Assembly: GCF_002265875.1 (NCBI RefSeq)
Contig: NZ_NPFA01000012.1
Coordinates: 1 to 64,000 of the forward strand
Length of the DNA stretch: 64,000 nucleotides
Reading direction: 5' to 3'
Source of the DNA: Marinococcus halophilus
GTDB taxonomy: Bacteria; Bacillota; Bacilli; Bacillales; Marinococcaceae
Part shown: piece after piece, positions 7,499 to 15,994 of the stretch
How the letters are laid out: each line of letters opens with the position of its first letter
How positions within the stretch are numbered: position 1 is the first letter of the stretch
Made by a program: the position numbers and the translations under genes
Notes under the pieces: generated by a model
Told to the model about the DNA's origin: nothing
Database searches by the model: none
Seen by the model: the letters and a program-made list of their open reading frames with translations, nothing else

Positions 7499-8782
7499 CT
7501 ATAGAACTCCGATTGTATTCAGCAGAATAACGATAATGACAGAAATGATCGGAATCAATACTGCGACAACGAAGATATCCTTGTAGCTGTCTTTATGGCT
7601 CATGCCTGTAATCGTCAGCAAGGTCAGCACTGCACCGTTATGCGGAAGGGCGTCCAGCCCTCCTGAGGAAAGGGACGCAATCCGGTGAAAGGCTTCGGGG
7701 TTAATCCCTGTATTCATCGCGATCTGGTAGTACTCTTCGCCTAGTGCCTCGAGCGCAATGCCCATCCCTCCGGAAGCTGAACCTGTCGATCCGGCCAGAA
7801 TGTTAACGGCAACGGCTTCGGAAATTAATGGATTGCCGCGGACTCCCATTAATAATGAAGTCAGCTGGTCAAATCCCGGAACCTCCCTTACTACGCTCCC
7901 AAAACCAACCGCAGCGCTCGTATTAATGATGGCAAGCACGGAGCCGCTCGCTCCTCCATTAACGGCCGGCACAAACTTTTTAAATTTAGTCAGGTTCAGC
8001 AGCATAATAAGTACTATTCCTGTGAGGAGTGCTACGACGATATCCCAGCCGAAAAGGTTCAGCGTTAAAAGCACTGTAATCAATGGCAGAACCGACAGCA
8101 TAAATGGCGGGGCCTGTTCTTCTTTTTCCATCATGCTCTTATCCTTCGGTTCCGTGAAATGCTCTCCCTTTGCTGTCATCTGCTTCTCGCGCCACCGCAA
8201 ATAAAAGTATCCCCCTACGGCCATCACCAGGGCTGCAACAATACCCATTAACGGGGCGGCCGTAGCGCTTGTACGGAAATATTCGATCGGAATCAAGTTT
8301 TGAATCTGAGGTGTTCCGGGCAAAGCCGTCATTGTAAACGTAAATGCCCCTAAAGCTACCGTCGGGGGCAGCAGCCGGCGGCTGATATCCGCTTCTCTGA
8401 ATAGCGAAATGGCAAGCGGGTAGACTGCAAAGATGACAACGAACAAGCTTACGCCCCCGTAAGTAAGCACCGCCGAAGCCGCCAACACCCCTAGAATTGC
8501 CCGTTTGGTACCAATCAGCTTCGTTAAAGCTACAGCCACGGATCTCGCCATACCCGTGTCCTCCATCAGTTTTCCAAAGATGGCCCCGAGCATAAATACT
8601 GGAAACCAGCTTTGCGCGAAATCAACGAAGCCGCTCATATAGGTGCCCGTATACGCATCAAGCAGATCCAGTCCGCCGGTCAGCGCTACAATACCGGCTG
8701 CGACCGGTGCCACCCAAATGATGGACCAGCCTAAGTAAGCGAGGACCATTAATGTGATTAAGCCCAGTAAAATTCCAAGCAT
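7499..8782 (-). CDS. GntP-family permease, probable 3-hydroxybutyrate carrier
   Basis: A 427-residue membrane protein, paralogue of the permease at 208-1566. Shared marks are MLGAIFGKLMEDTGM near residue 70, TYGGVSLFVV near 106, ALPGTPQIQNLIP near 158 and SGGLDALPHNGAVLT near 370. It follows bdhA by 37 bp on the same strand. In B. subtilis a GntP-family gene (yxjC) accompanies scoAB and a 3-hydroxybutyrate dehydrogenase gene, so uptake of 3-hydroxybutyrate is the likely role here (inference from context). Confidence 0.9.
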   Translation of the reverse strand: MLGILLGLITLMVLAYLGWSIIWVAPVAAGIVALTGGLDLLDAYTGTYMSGFVDFAQSWFPVFMLGAIFGKLMEDTGMARSVAVALTKLIGTKRAILGVLAASAVLTYGGVSLFVVIFAVYPLAISLFREADISRRLLPPTVALGAFTFTMTALPGTPQIQNLIPIEYFRTSATAAPLMGIVAALVMAVGGYFYLRWREKQMTAKGEHFTEPKDKSMMEKEEQAPPFMLSVLPLITVLLTLNLFGWDIVVALLTGIVLIMLLNLTKFKKFVPAVNGGASGSVLAIINTSAAVGFGSVVREVPGFDQLTSLLMGVRGNPLISEAVAVNILAGSTGSASGGMGIALEALGEEYYQIAMNTGINPEAFHRIASLSSGGLDALPHNGAVLTLLTITGMSHKDSYKDIFVVAVLIPIISVIIVILLNTIGVL

Positions 8783-8819
8783 GATTTTTCCTCCTTTTTT
8801 CTCTTAAGCAAGTCCCTGC

Positions 8820-9596
8820 TTATTGCGCGGTGTACCCGCCGTCAATTAATACACTTTGTCCGGTTACGCTTTTCGCCTGATCCCCGGCCAAAAAAAGTGC
8901 ATAATCTGCTACCTCCTGCGGGGCAAGCAGCCGCTTCTGAGGTACAAGTGGATAGATAACCTCCTCCAGCGCTTTCTCTAAAGTCACGCCCCGGTCTGCC
9001 GCCAGGTCTTCCAGCTGATTACGGACAAGCGGCGTATCTACATATCCGGGACAGAGAGCGTTCACTGTAATACCGTGCTCCGCCCCCTCCAGAGCCGCTA
9101 CTTTTGTGAGACCTATTAATCCATGCTTGGCGCTGTTATATCCTGCTTTTCCGGCAAAGCCTATCACCCCATTGATCGAAGACATATTAATGATGCGGCC
9201 ATGCTTTTGTTTTTTCATAATTGGAATGGCTTTTTTCATCATGGAAAACGGCGCTGTCAGCATGATCCTGGTCATTTTTTCAAAGGTTTCTGTGGGAAAG
9301 TCTTCGAGCTTTGCCAAATACTGCATCCCGGCGTTATTAATGAGAATGTCCACCCGGCCGAACACTCGCAGCGTTTCCGCAAAAGCTTCGTCTACCGCCT
9401 CTTCATTGGTAACATCGCAGGCCAGGCCGATACAGGTGAAGCCTTCATCGGCGATTTCAGCAGCGGCCTTCTGTACTTTGTCTTTATCAATATCTGTCAG
9501 CACCACCTTTGCCCGCTGCCGGGCAAAGGCTTTTCCAATGGCAAGCCCTATACCGCTGGCTGCCCCCGTGATGAAGACGACTCTTCCTTCAACCAT
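8820..9596 (-). CDS. bdhA: 3-hydroxybutyrate dehydrogenase (SDR)
   Basis: A 258-residue SDR with TGAASGIG at residues 10-17, NNAG at 87-90 and catalytic Ser140, Tyr153 and Lys157. The stretches NAGMQYL, MSSINGV and NALCPGYVDTPLV are typical of D-3-hydroxybutyrate dehydrogenases, and Asp35 after the second strand fits NAD. It oxidises 3-hydroxybutyrate to acetoacetate. It is the first gene of the second sigma-54 operon, followed by a GntP permease, and the acetoacetate-activating genes scoAB and a thiolase lie upstream on the same strand. Confidence 0.92.
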   Translation of the reverse strand: MVEGRVVFITGAASGIGLAIGKAFARQRAKVVLTDIDKDKVQKAAAEIADEGFTCIGLACDVTNEEAVDEAFAETLRVFGRVDILINNAGMQYLAKLEDFPTETFEKMTRIMLTAPFSMMKKAIPIMKKQKHGRIINMSSINGVIGFAGKAGYNSAKHGLIGLTKVAALEGAEHGITVNALCPGYVDTPLVRNQLEDLAADRGVTLEKALEEVIYPLVPQKRLLAPQEVADYALFLAGDQAKSVTGQSVLIDGGYTAQ

Positions 9597-9622
9597 ATAC
9601 GTATCACTCCTAATAATTTTTA

Positions 9623-9636
9623 AGTAATCGCTTTCA
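9623..9636 (-). promoter_or_regulatory. cre box downstream of the bdhA sigma-54 promoter
   Basis: TGAAAGCGATTACT on the minus strand matches 13 of 14 cre positions. It lies between the sigma-54 promoter and the bdhA start, roughly 30-45 bases after the expected transcription start, where CcpA would act as a roadblock. Confidence 0.75.
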
Positions 9637-9675
9637 AAAATGACCCTATGTTGAAAGCATTCTCTGTTTATATAA

Positions 9676-9693
9676 TTGCAAGAACCATGCCAA
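9676..9693 (-). promoter_or_regulatory. Sigma-54 (-24/-12) promoter of bdhA-GntP
   Basis: TTGGCATGGTTCTTGCAA on the minus strand has GG and GC exactly ten bases apart. It shares TTGGCATG with the promoter at 2807-2822. The start codon of bdhA is 80 bp downstream. Confidence 0.92.
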
Positions 9694-9760
9694 AAGTTAT
9701 TTTTTCCTATTTCAGCCTTGAACCCCGCCGTTACTGCTTCTTTTCGAAAAATTAAATTTT

Positions 9761-9803
9761 AAAAAAGGAAACCCGTTCCAAAACTTTGGAATGGTTTCCT
9801 TTA
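9761..9803 (-). terminator. Terminator of the second sigma-54 activator gene
   Basis: GGAAACC-TTCCAAA arms pair with TTTGGAA-GGTTTCC and are followed on the minus strand by a run of T. It lies 20 bp after the stop at 9822 and about 70 bp upstream of the -24 element, so it might also be the activator's binding site. Confidence 0.75.
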
Positions 9804-9821
9804 ATGTGGAATATTCATCTG

Positions 9822-11198
9822 TTAGTCCAGGCCGTATTTCATGATTTTATTGTAGAGGCTGGATTTTCCTATCCCGAGCAGCGCGCAGGCTTCCCGTTTC
9901 TCCCCGTTCGCTTCTTTTAACGCCTGCACAATCGCTTGCTTCTCTGCTTCTGCCAGCACCTGCTTTAACGGTTTCGTTTCCCACTCCCCGCCTGCAGCTC
10001 TCTTATCCGCCATACGTTCAGGAAGATCACTCAGCTGGATTGTTTCACCTTCGGCGAGATGTACCGATGCTTCGATCGTGTTCTCAAGCTCCCGAACGTT
10101 GCCCGGCCAGGAGTAATTCAGAAAGCGGTCAAGCACCTGCTGATCGAACGCCGTAATCCGTTTGCCCAATCTTTTCGTAACTTTTTGAAGCATGAACTTG
10201 CTAAGCAGTGGGATATCCTCCGGGCGGTTCCGCAGCGCAGGAATCGTAAAGGAAATAACGTTAATCCGGTAGTATAAATCCTCCCGGAACTGCTGCGTTT
10301 CCATCAGCTGTTCGAGCGGCTGATTGGTGGCTGCCACCACCCGGACGTCCAACTGCCGGGGCCCTTGTGCACCAAGCGGCTCAATTTCGCCCTCCTGGAG
10401 CACACGCAGAATTTTCACCTGGGTATTCAGTGGCATGTCACCTATCTCATCCAGAAAAATGGTTCCCTGGTCAGCCAGCTGGAATTTCCCCGGCTTTCCT
10501 CCCTTTTTCGCACCGGTAAACGCTCCTTCCTCGTAGCCAAACAGCTCGGACTCAAGCAGATCACCCGGTATCGCAGCACAGTTCACTTTCACGAAAGGCT
10601 TCATGCTTCTCTCACTCAGCTTATGCAACCCCTGGGCAAATAATTCCTTCCCGGTGCCCGTTTCTCCGCGCAGAAGTACGGATACGTCACTTGAAGCTAC
10701 TTTACGCACGTTTCGTTTTACTTCTTCCATTTCCGGAGACACACTGAGCGCATCATGGAGGGAATAAGACGTTCCGTTCAGCTGCTCCACCTTCTTTTGG
10801 TACGATTCAAGCTCGAGCATTAAAGTTTTAATGTGCTGGTTCATTTCCGCCCATTCTTTTCTGTCCCGGAACATGACCAGTCCAAGCGCCCCAATAATGT
10901 ACCCATTATTGTACAAAGGAACGCGGTCGGCGATCATATAATTGCCTCTGATATACTGCATGTTTGCTTTTTCTGCTTCTCCTGAAGCTACTACAAGATG
11001 CATGCGCGTGTTTTCTATTACCTCTGTCACATGACGCCCGACCGCTCTGGAGGCGCTTGTGCCGAGAAATTCATAATAGCGTTCATTCATAAACGTGATG
11101 ATTCCCTGTTCATCGACAATAACCACACAATGATGCAGACTGCCGAACAATATGTTGCAAATATGCTCCATGCCTTCTAAATGTTTCATGACTCCCAC
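9822..11198 (-). CDS. Sigma-54-dependent activator (PAS-AAA-Fis)
   Basis: A protein of 458 residues from GTG at 11198, or 455 from ATG at 11189; GGGGTGG lies 5 bp before the ATG, so the ATG start is equally possible. Residues about 15-120 form a PAS domain, about 160-385 the AAA+ domain with GETGTGKE, ESELFGYEEGAFTGA and GTIFLDEIGDMP, and the last 40 residues a Fis-type helix-turn-helix. It lacks the CBS pair of the activator at 2912-4708 but is otherwise closely similar. It should switch on the promoter at 9678 in response to hydroxybutyrate or a related signal (inference). Confidence 0.93.
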   Translation of the reverse strand: MGVMKHLEGMEHICNILFGSLHHCVVIVDEQGIITFMNERYYEFLGTSASRAVGRHVTEVIENTRMHLVVASGEAEKANMQYIRGNYMIADRVPLYNNGYIIGALGLVMFRDRKEWAEMNQHIKTLMLELESYQKKVEQLNGTSYSLHDALSVSPEMEEVKRNVRKVASSDVSVLLRGETGTGKELFAQGLHKLSERSMKPFVKVNCAAIPGDLLESELFGYEEGAFTGAKKGGKPGKFQLADQGTIFLDEIGDMPLNTQVKILRVLQEGEIEPLGAQGPRQLDVRVVAATNQPLEQLMETQQFREDLYYRINVISFTIPALRNRPEDIPLLSKFMLQKVTKRLGKRITAFDQQVLDRFLNYSWPGNVRELENTIEASVHLAEGETIQLSDLPERMADKRAAGGEWETKPLKQVLAEAEKQAIVQALKEANGEKREACALLGIGKSSLYNKIMKYGLD

Positions 11199-11280
11199 CC
11201 CATTATTGCGGCTGACGTTACTGATTAAATGTTAACGCTCCTAAAAATTTTTTCAATAGGACCGGAAATTTCATCTAACA

Positions 11281-11331
11281 AAAAACATCTCCGGCAGCCA
11301 ATCAGCTTGCGACGGCCCGGAGATGTTTTTT
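11281..11331 (-). terminator. Terminator of the scoA-scoB-thiolase operon
   Basis: ACATCTCCGG and CCGGAGATGT arms enclose a 20-nt loop and are followed by T6 on the minus strand, 22 bp after the thiolase stop. The T-rich flank on the other side would make it work in both directions. Confidence 0.8.
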
Positions 11332-11353
11332 AATTGCTTGTGCTCAACCTTGA

Positions 11354-12541
11354 TTAGACTCTTTCCACGACGGTGGCGACGCCCTGGCCGCCTCCGATGC
11401 ATAATGCCGCCAGTCCTTTATCTGCCTGCTGGCGTTTCATCTGGTGAAGCAGGGTCACGAAAATTCTAGTGCCGCTTGCTCCGATCGGATGCCCTAAAGC
11501 GATTGCTCCCCCGTTTACGTTCAGCTTTTTCGAGTCAATATTCAGGTCTCTCTGCACGGCGAGCGACTGGGCAGCAAATGCTTCGTTTGCTTCAATCAGA
11601 TCAATTTCTTCCATCGAAATGGACGCTTTGTCTAAAGCCTTTCGGATGGCCGGCACCGGCCCCAGCCCCATCACACTCGGATCCACGGCGGCACTGGCAT
11701 TGCCGGTGATGCGGGCCATGCCTGTAATGCCCAGTTCCTTCGCTTTCTTCTCACTCATAACAATAACGGCTGCGGCCCCGTCATTAATGCCGGAAGCGTT
11801 GCCTGCGGTCACGCTTCCGTCTTTTTGGAACGCCGGCTTTAATTTTTTGAGCTTTTCCACCGTGGTACCGCTTCGAATGTGTTCGTCCTGCGACACCTCG
11901 AGGGGATCTCCTTTTCGCTGAGGCACGTGCACAGCCACGATTTCTTCATTAAATATTCCCTTATCTCTTGCTGCGCTTGCCTTTTGCTGGCTGGCGGCGG
12001 CAAACTCATCCTGTTCTTCGCGTGTGAATCCATATTCATGGTTGATATTTTCAGCCGTTACACCCATATGATAGTTTTCCACGGCGCACATAAGCCCGTC
12101 ACGGAGCATGCTGTCGACCAGCTTCTGGTCCCCCATCCCGAAGCCGCTTCGGGCGTTCATCTGCAGATAAGGGGCCTGGCTCATGTTTTCCATTCCTCCG
12201 GCAACGACGATGTCCGCATCGCCGGTCAGTACGGCCTGAGCCGCCAGGTGGACGGCCTTCAAGCCGGAGCCGCATACTTTATTGATAGTCATCGCAGGCA
12301 CATTTTCAGAAAGACCGGCCTTTAAAGAAGCCAGACGGGCAGGGTTCTGTCCGAGTCCCGCCTGCAGCACATTTCCCATAATGACTTCATCTATTTCTTC
12401 CTTCGGGACACCGGCGCGTGCAAGCGCTTCTTCGATGACAAGCGCCCCCAGATCCACAGCTGGCACGTCCTTTAAGCTTCCCATAAATCCGCCGACCGGC
12501 GTACGCACCGCTCCGTCGAGCAGAACATGTTCTGTTTTCAT
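11354..12541 (-). CDS. atoB: Acetyl-CoA C-acetyltransferase (thiolase)
   Basis: A 395-residue thiolase of normal length. The acylated Cys90 lies in NKVCGSG, His351 in GHPIGASG and the proton-donor Cys381 in CIGGGQG; NEAFAAQ is also present. It cleaves acetoacetyl-CoA to two acetyl-CoA. Its ATG overlaps the scoB stop by one base (TAATG), so translation is coupled to the CoA-transferase. Together the three genes convert acetoacetate to acetyl-CoA, which completes the 3-hydroxybutyrate route started by BdhA. Confidence 0.93.
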   Translation of the reverse strand: MKTEHVLLDGAVRTPVGGFMGSLKDVPAVDLGALVIEEALARAGVPKEEIDEVIMGNVLQAGLGQNPARLASLKAGLSENVPAMTINKVCGSGLKAVHLAAQAVLTGDADIVVAGGMENMSQAPYLQMNARSGFGMGDQKLVDSMLRDGLMCAVENYHMGVTAENINHEYGFTREEQDEFAAASQQKASAARDKGIFNEEIVAVHVPQRKGDPLEVSQDEHIRSGTTVEKLKKLKPAFQKDGSVTAGNASGINDGAAAVIVMSEKKAKELGITGMARITGNASAAVDPSVMGLGPVPAIRKALDKASISMEEIDLIEANEAFAAQSLAVQRDLNIDSKKLNVNGGAIALGHPIGASGTRIFVTLLHQMKRQQADKGLAALCIGGGQGVATVVERV

Positions 12542-13200
12542 TATTTTGCCTCCCGGTCTACCAGAGCTTCATCTATTGTAAAAGGAGCTTCTGTATACTG
12601 CTCCACTGTTTTTACATCTGCTCCGTTCAGTACTTCTCTCAGCACCATGCCCGACGGTGTAAAATCAAAGACGGCCATATCTGTAATCAACCGGTCCACT
12701 ACTTTTTCACCTGTCAACGGCAAAGCGCACGCTTTACGGATTTTTGATTCTCCATTTTTATTCGTGTGCGTCATGATGATAACTACTTTTTGCGCTCCCT
12801 GCACGATATCCATGGCACCTCCCATGCCTTTAACCATTTTTCCGGGAATCATCCAGTTTGCCAGATCTCCCTGGCTGGACACTTCCATTCCTCCGAGAAT
12901 CGCCAGGTCGATATGGCCGCCGCGGATCATAGCAAAGGATTCTGCGTTATCAAAAAAGGAGCCTCCCTGCTTCACGGTCACTGTCTCTTTACCGGCGTTG
13001 ATCAGGTCTGCATCCACATCTTCTTCCCCAGGATAAGGGCCGATGCCGAGCAGGCCGTTTTCGGAATGCAGAAAAATATTTTTTTCTGCCGGAATGTAGT
13101 TGGCAATCATTGTCGGCATGCCAATACCCAGATTCACAATCGTCCCGTTTTCAACTTCCTGTACTGCGCGCTGGATAATATTTTCTCTTTGACTGCTCAT
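12541..13200 (-). CDS. scoB: 3-oxoacid (succinyl-CoA:acetoacetate) CoA-transferase subunit B
   Basis: A 219-residue subunit starting at ATG 13200, behind an AGGAGGAG site. The catalytic glutamate (Glu47) lies in the family SENG motif, followed by LLGIGP. GIGMPT near residue 26 and [11 protein letters not shown] near 116 are also typical. It forms a heterodimer with ScoA and moves CoA from succinyl-CoA to acetoacetate. A longer open frame reaches 13329, but that part overlaps scoA and lacks a ribosome binding site. It starts 13 bp after the scoA stop. Confidence 0.93.
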   Translation of the reverse strand: MSSQRENIIQRAVQEVENGTIVNLGIGMPTMIANYIPAEKNIFLHSENGLLGIGPYPGEEDVDADLINAGKETVTVKQGGSFFDNAESFAMIRGGHIDLAILGGMEVSSQGDLANWMIPGKMVKGMGGAMDIVQGAQKVVIIMTHTNKNGESKIRKACALPLTGEKVVDRLITDMAVFDFTPSGMVLREVLNGADVKTVEQYTEAPFTIDEALVDREAK

Positions 13201-13213
13201 AGTTCTCCTCCTT

Positions 13214-13909
13214 TTATGCCTGCTGGACTGTTTTGCGCTCGATTCGTTTTTCGTATGATGTGCCGACAAGAAGATGCTGAACATACAGGCTCGGTGTATG
13301 AATAAAGTCCGGATCCAGTTCTCCAACACCCACCAGCTCTTCTACCTCTGCGATCGTAAACTTCCCTGCCGCTGCTGCCAGCGGGTTAAAGTTACGGGCT
13401 GTTTTCTGGTAGATGAGATTCCCGTAGGCGTCGCCCTTCCACGCTTTTACAAGAGCTGCATCTCCCTGGATAGCCTCCTCAAGAATGCACTGTCTGCCGC
13501 CAATAACTTTGTGCTCTTTGCCTTCGGCAATCGGAGTACCTACGCCTGTCGGGGTGTAAAAGCCGGGGATGCCGGCCCCTCCTGCCCGTATGCGCTCCGC
13601 GAGTGTCCCTTGAGGCACGAGCTCCACTTCAAGTTCCCCGCTCAGGTACTGCTCTTCAAAAATTTTATTTTCCCCTACGTAAGAAGCCACCATTTTTTTG
13701 ATCTGCTTGTTTTCAAGCAGCAGCCCAAGGCCCCAATCGTTGACGCCGCAGTTGTTACTGACCACTGTTAGGTTTTTCGTTCCTTTTTCAGCCAGCGCCT
13801 GAATAGCTTTTTCCGGAATGCCGCAAAGACCAAATCCTCCAACAATCAGGGTATCGCCGTCCTGGATGCGGGCTACGCTCTCTTCAAAAGACGTTTGTAC
13901 CTTCGTCAT
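13214..13909 (-). CDS. scoA: 3-oxoacid CoA-transferase subunit A
   Basis: A 231-residue subunit with the family N-terminus [17 protein letters not shown] near residues 17-33, [10 protein letters not shown] near 67 and [13 protein letters not shown] near 116. ATG at 13909 is chosen because AAAGGAG lies eight bases upstream; an in-frame ATG at 13948 would put the start close to the operator region. It is the promoter-proximal gene of scoA-scoB-thiolase and is divergent from the LysR gene, which probably regulates it. Confidence 0.93.
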   Translation of the reverse strand: MTKVQTSFEESVARIQDGDTLIVGGFGLCGIPEKAIQALAEKGTKNLTVVSNNCGVNDWGLGLLLENKQIKKMVASYVGENKIFEEQYLSGELEVELVPQGTLAERIRAGGAGIPGFYTPTGVGTPIAEGKEHKVIGGRQCILEEAIQGDAALVKAWKGDAYGNLIYQKTARNFNPLAAAAGKFTIAEVEELVGVGELDPDFIHTPSLYVQHLLVGTSYEKRIERKTVQQA

Positions 13910-13934
13910 GATATGAACTCCTTTCGGTTGTTTA

Positions 13935-13957
13935 ATTAGTACTTCCACTTTACTAAT
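13935..13957. promoter_or_regulatory. Candidate LysR-type operator
   Basis: ATTAGT and ACTAAT arms are separated by exactly 11 bases, the interrupted-dyad form of LysR-type boxes (T-N11-A). It lies in the 114-bp divergent region between scoA and the lysR-type gene. A second, wider dyad (TTTACT...AGTAAA) spans the adjacent cre box. Confidence 0.55.
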
Positions 13958-13967
13958 AGCGCTTTCA
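13954..13967 (-). promoter_or_regulatory. cre box upstream of scoA
   Basis: TGAAAGCGCTATTA on the minus strand matches 13 of 14 cre positions. It lies 45 bp upstream of the scoA ATG and overlaps the LysR-type dyad, so CcpA and the LysR protein may compete. Confidence 0.7.
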
Positions 13968-14023
13968 TAAGTAAAATAGATAAATAAAATAAATTTATTA
14001 CTAAATGGAATAAGAGGTGCCGC

Positions 14024-14905
14024 ATGGATATCAAACAGCTTCGTTTTTTCCTGGAGGTCTGCAAGGAACTAAGCTTTTCCCGGGCCAGCGAGAAGCTTCA
14101 CATTTCACAGCCGGCTTTAAGCAAAACGATTCATCAGCTTGAGGATGAAATCGGCCTCCGTCTGCTCGACCGTTCTACCCGTCATCTTTTTGTGACCAGG
14201 GAAGGGGAAATCATCCGACAGCACGCCCAGAAAGTGCTTCGAAGCGCGGAGGATTTGTGGCAGGAAGCAGAGGAAATTAAACTGCATAAAAAAGGCAGCT
14301 TTACATTTGGCCTTCCACCCGTCATCGGCTCCAGCTTTTTCCCCCAAATTATTGCCGACTTCCGCAGAGTTTACCCCGAAGCGGGCATGCGTATCATCGA
14401 AGAAGGTGCCAAAATCATGGAGCAGTCCCTGCTTGAAGGAAATATTGATGTAGGTGTAGCTATACTCCCGGTCGATAACGAACAGTTTGAGATACGCCAG
14501 ATTATTGACCGGAAAATTCTCGCTGTTACCGCGGTGGATCACCCGTTTGCCGGACGAGAGAAAATTCAAATGAAGAATTTGAAATACGAGTCCTTTTTAA
14601 TGTTTCAACAGGGATTTTCTTTGTATGACCGGGTTTTCGAATCATGCATTCAGGCCGGCTTTGAACCTGACATTCTTTACGAAAGCTCCCAGTGGGATTT
14701 TTTATTTGAAAGCGCCATGGCCGGCCTCGGTGTTGCTCTGCTTCCTGAAACAGTTGTCCATAAAGCGGACACCAGAAATGTTTCTGTACTCGCGGTAGAT
14801 GATGAGCTGCTGCACTGGCGGCTTGCGCTTATTTGGCGGAAGCACAGCTACCAGACTCAGGCCGCCCAGGCGTGGATTTCTTTTGTGGAAGAAGCTTTTG
14901 CTTAA
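14024..14905 (+). CDS. LysR-family transcriptional regulator
   Basis: A 293-residue regulator. The N-terminal winged helix-turn-helix ([12 protein letters not shown]...[24 protein letters not shown]) occupies residues 1-60, and the rest is the periplasmic-binding-like sensor domain of this family. The gene is divergent from scoA-scoB-thiolase and shares a 114-bp control region carrying an ATTAGT-N11-ACTAAT dyad, so it is the likely regulator of acetoacetate use and of itself. The effector is unknown. Confidence 0.92.
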   Translation: MDIKQLRFFLEVCKELSFSRASEKLHISQPALSKTIHQLEDEIGLRLLDRSTRHLFVTREGEIIRQHAQKVLRSAEDLWQEAEEIKLHKKGSFTFGLPPVIGSSFFPQIIADFRRVYPEAGMRIIEEGAKIMEQSLLEGNIDVGVAILPVDNEQFEIRQIIDRKILAVTAVDHPFAGREKIQMKNLKYESFLMFQQGFSLYDRVFESCIQAGFEPDILYESSQWDFLFESAMAGLGVALLPETVVHKADTRNVSVLAVDDELLHWRLALIWRKHSYQTQAAQAWISFVEEAFA

Positions 14906-15047
14906 GAATTTTTCCCTTCCGCTCGGAAGCATGCAGCTAGAGACTGAAAACATCAATAAAGTATTCGTCTTTTCTTTTTGATATAATTCTTAAGCAGTTT
15001 TTATCTGCCCACGTTATGTTTATTTCACGTTGAAAGGACGATTGCTC

Positions 15048-15983
15048 ATGAAACATACAATTTCTTTCTGGCTGGAAGCCGCACGGGCAAGCTTTTTGTC
15101 TGTCATGCTGATGCCAGTGCTTCTGGGTGCACTCGGGGCTTTCGCCTGGAACGGAGTCTTCGAGCCGCTTTGGTTTATCATTACACTGATCGGTGCGTTC
15201 AGCGCCCATCTGTTTTCCAATATGGTGAACGACTTATGGGACTACCGCAACGGCGTTGATACTAAGGCTCAGGATACCGCAAACGACGTTTCCACTAACT
15301 CCGGCATGCTGACGGAGGGGCGGGTGTCTGAAAAAACATTCGCGCTTGTTACCTGGATGTTTTTAGCCCTGGCTTTATTATGCGGTATCATATTAAGTAT
15401 CACTAAAGGATGGCCCCTTTTGATGCTTGCAGCTGCTGGCGGGATGCTTGCTTACTTTTATGTAGCCCCTCCGTTCAAGTTCGGCTACCGGGGCAAAGGT
15501 TACGGTGAGGTCGCCATTCTGCTTTCATTCGGGGTTCTTCCCGTGATGGGAAGCTACTACGTGCAGACAGGCTTTTTTGACCCCCGGGCATTTTTTCTCT
15601 CCCTTCCGATTGGGATCCTCACCACTATGGTGCTCTACAATCACCATTTCCTTCACTGGAGGGCCGATCGTGATTCCGGAAAAAATACGCTTGTAGTAGT
15701 CCTCGGGGAAAAGAAAGGACTGCTTCTCTCAAAAGCCTTCACTCTGCTCGCTATGCTCACGATCCCTTTAGGTATTCTTGTCGGGGCGCTCCCCTGGTAT
15801 GCCCTTATTGCTGTTATTTCTGCCTGGCCGCTCATAAAAGCATATACCGCCCTGGGGGATACCAACCCCTCTGAATCCTACGGACCGCTCATGGGGGCGT
15901 CAATTAAAAGTACAGTACTGTGCGGGTTTTTCCTGGCACTGTCTTTACTGCTTCAGGGGATTTTTAAACTACTATTAAATTAG
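15048..15983 (+). CDS. UbiA-family prenyltransferase
   Basis: A 311-residue membrane protein with eight or nine hydrophobic segments. The first prenyl-diphosphate/Mg motif is NDLWD near residues 61-65, followed by YRNGVD, and the second aspartate motif is DRDSGKN near 208. It transfers a polyprenyl chain to an aromatic acceptor at the membrane; MenA-like activity in menaquinone synthesis is one possibility, but menA is usually elsewhere and the acceptor is not certain. ATG at 15048 is preferred to a TTG at 15030 because AAAGGA at 15033-15038 is correctly spaced. The next gene's ribosome binding site overlaps its stop. Confidence 0.85.
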   Translation: MKHTISFWLEAARASFLSVMLMPVLLGALGAFAWNGVFEPLWFIITLIGAFSAHLFSNMVNDLWDYRNGVDTKAQDTANDVSTNSGMLTEGRVSEKTFALVTWMFLALALLCGIILSITKGWPLLMLAAAGGMLAYFYVAPPFKFGYRGKGYGEVAILLSFGVLPVMGSYYVQTGFFDPRAFFLSLPIGILTTMVLYNHHFLHWRADRDSGKNTLVVVLGEKKGLLLSKAFTLLAMLTIPLGILVGALPWYALIAVISAWPLIKAYTALGDTNPSESYGPLMGASIKSTVLCGFFLALSLLLQGIFKLLLN

Positions 15984-15994
15984 GAGGCTTTTTG

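Noticed and set aside
13201-13329. Longer scoB start reaching into scoA
   Set aside because: The stretch lies wholly inside scoA, while ATG 13200 has an excellent AGGAGGAG site.
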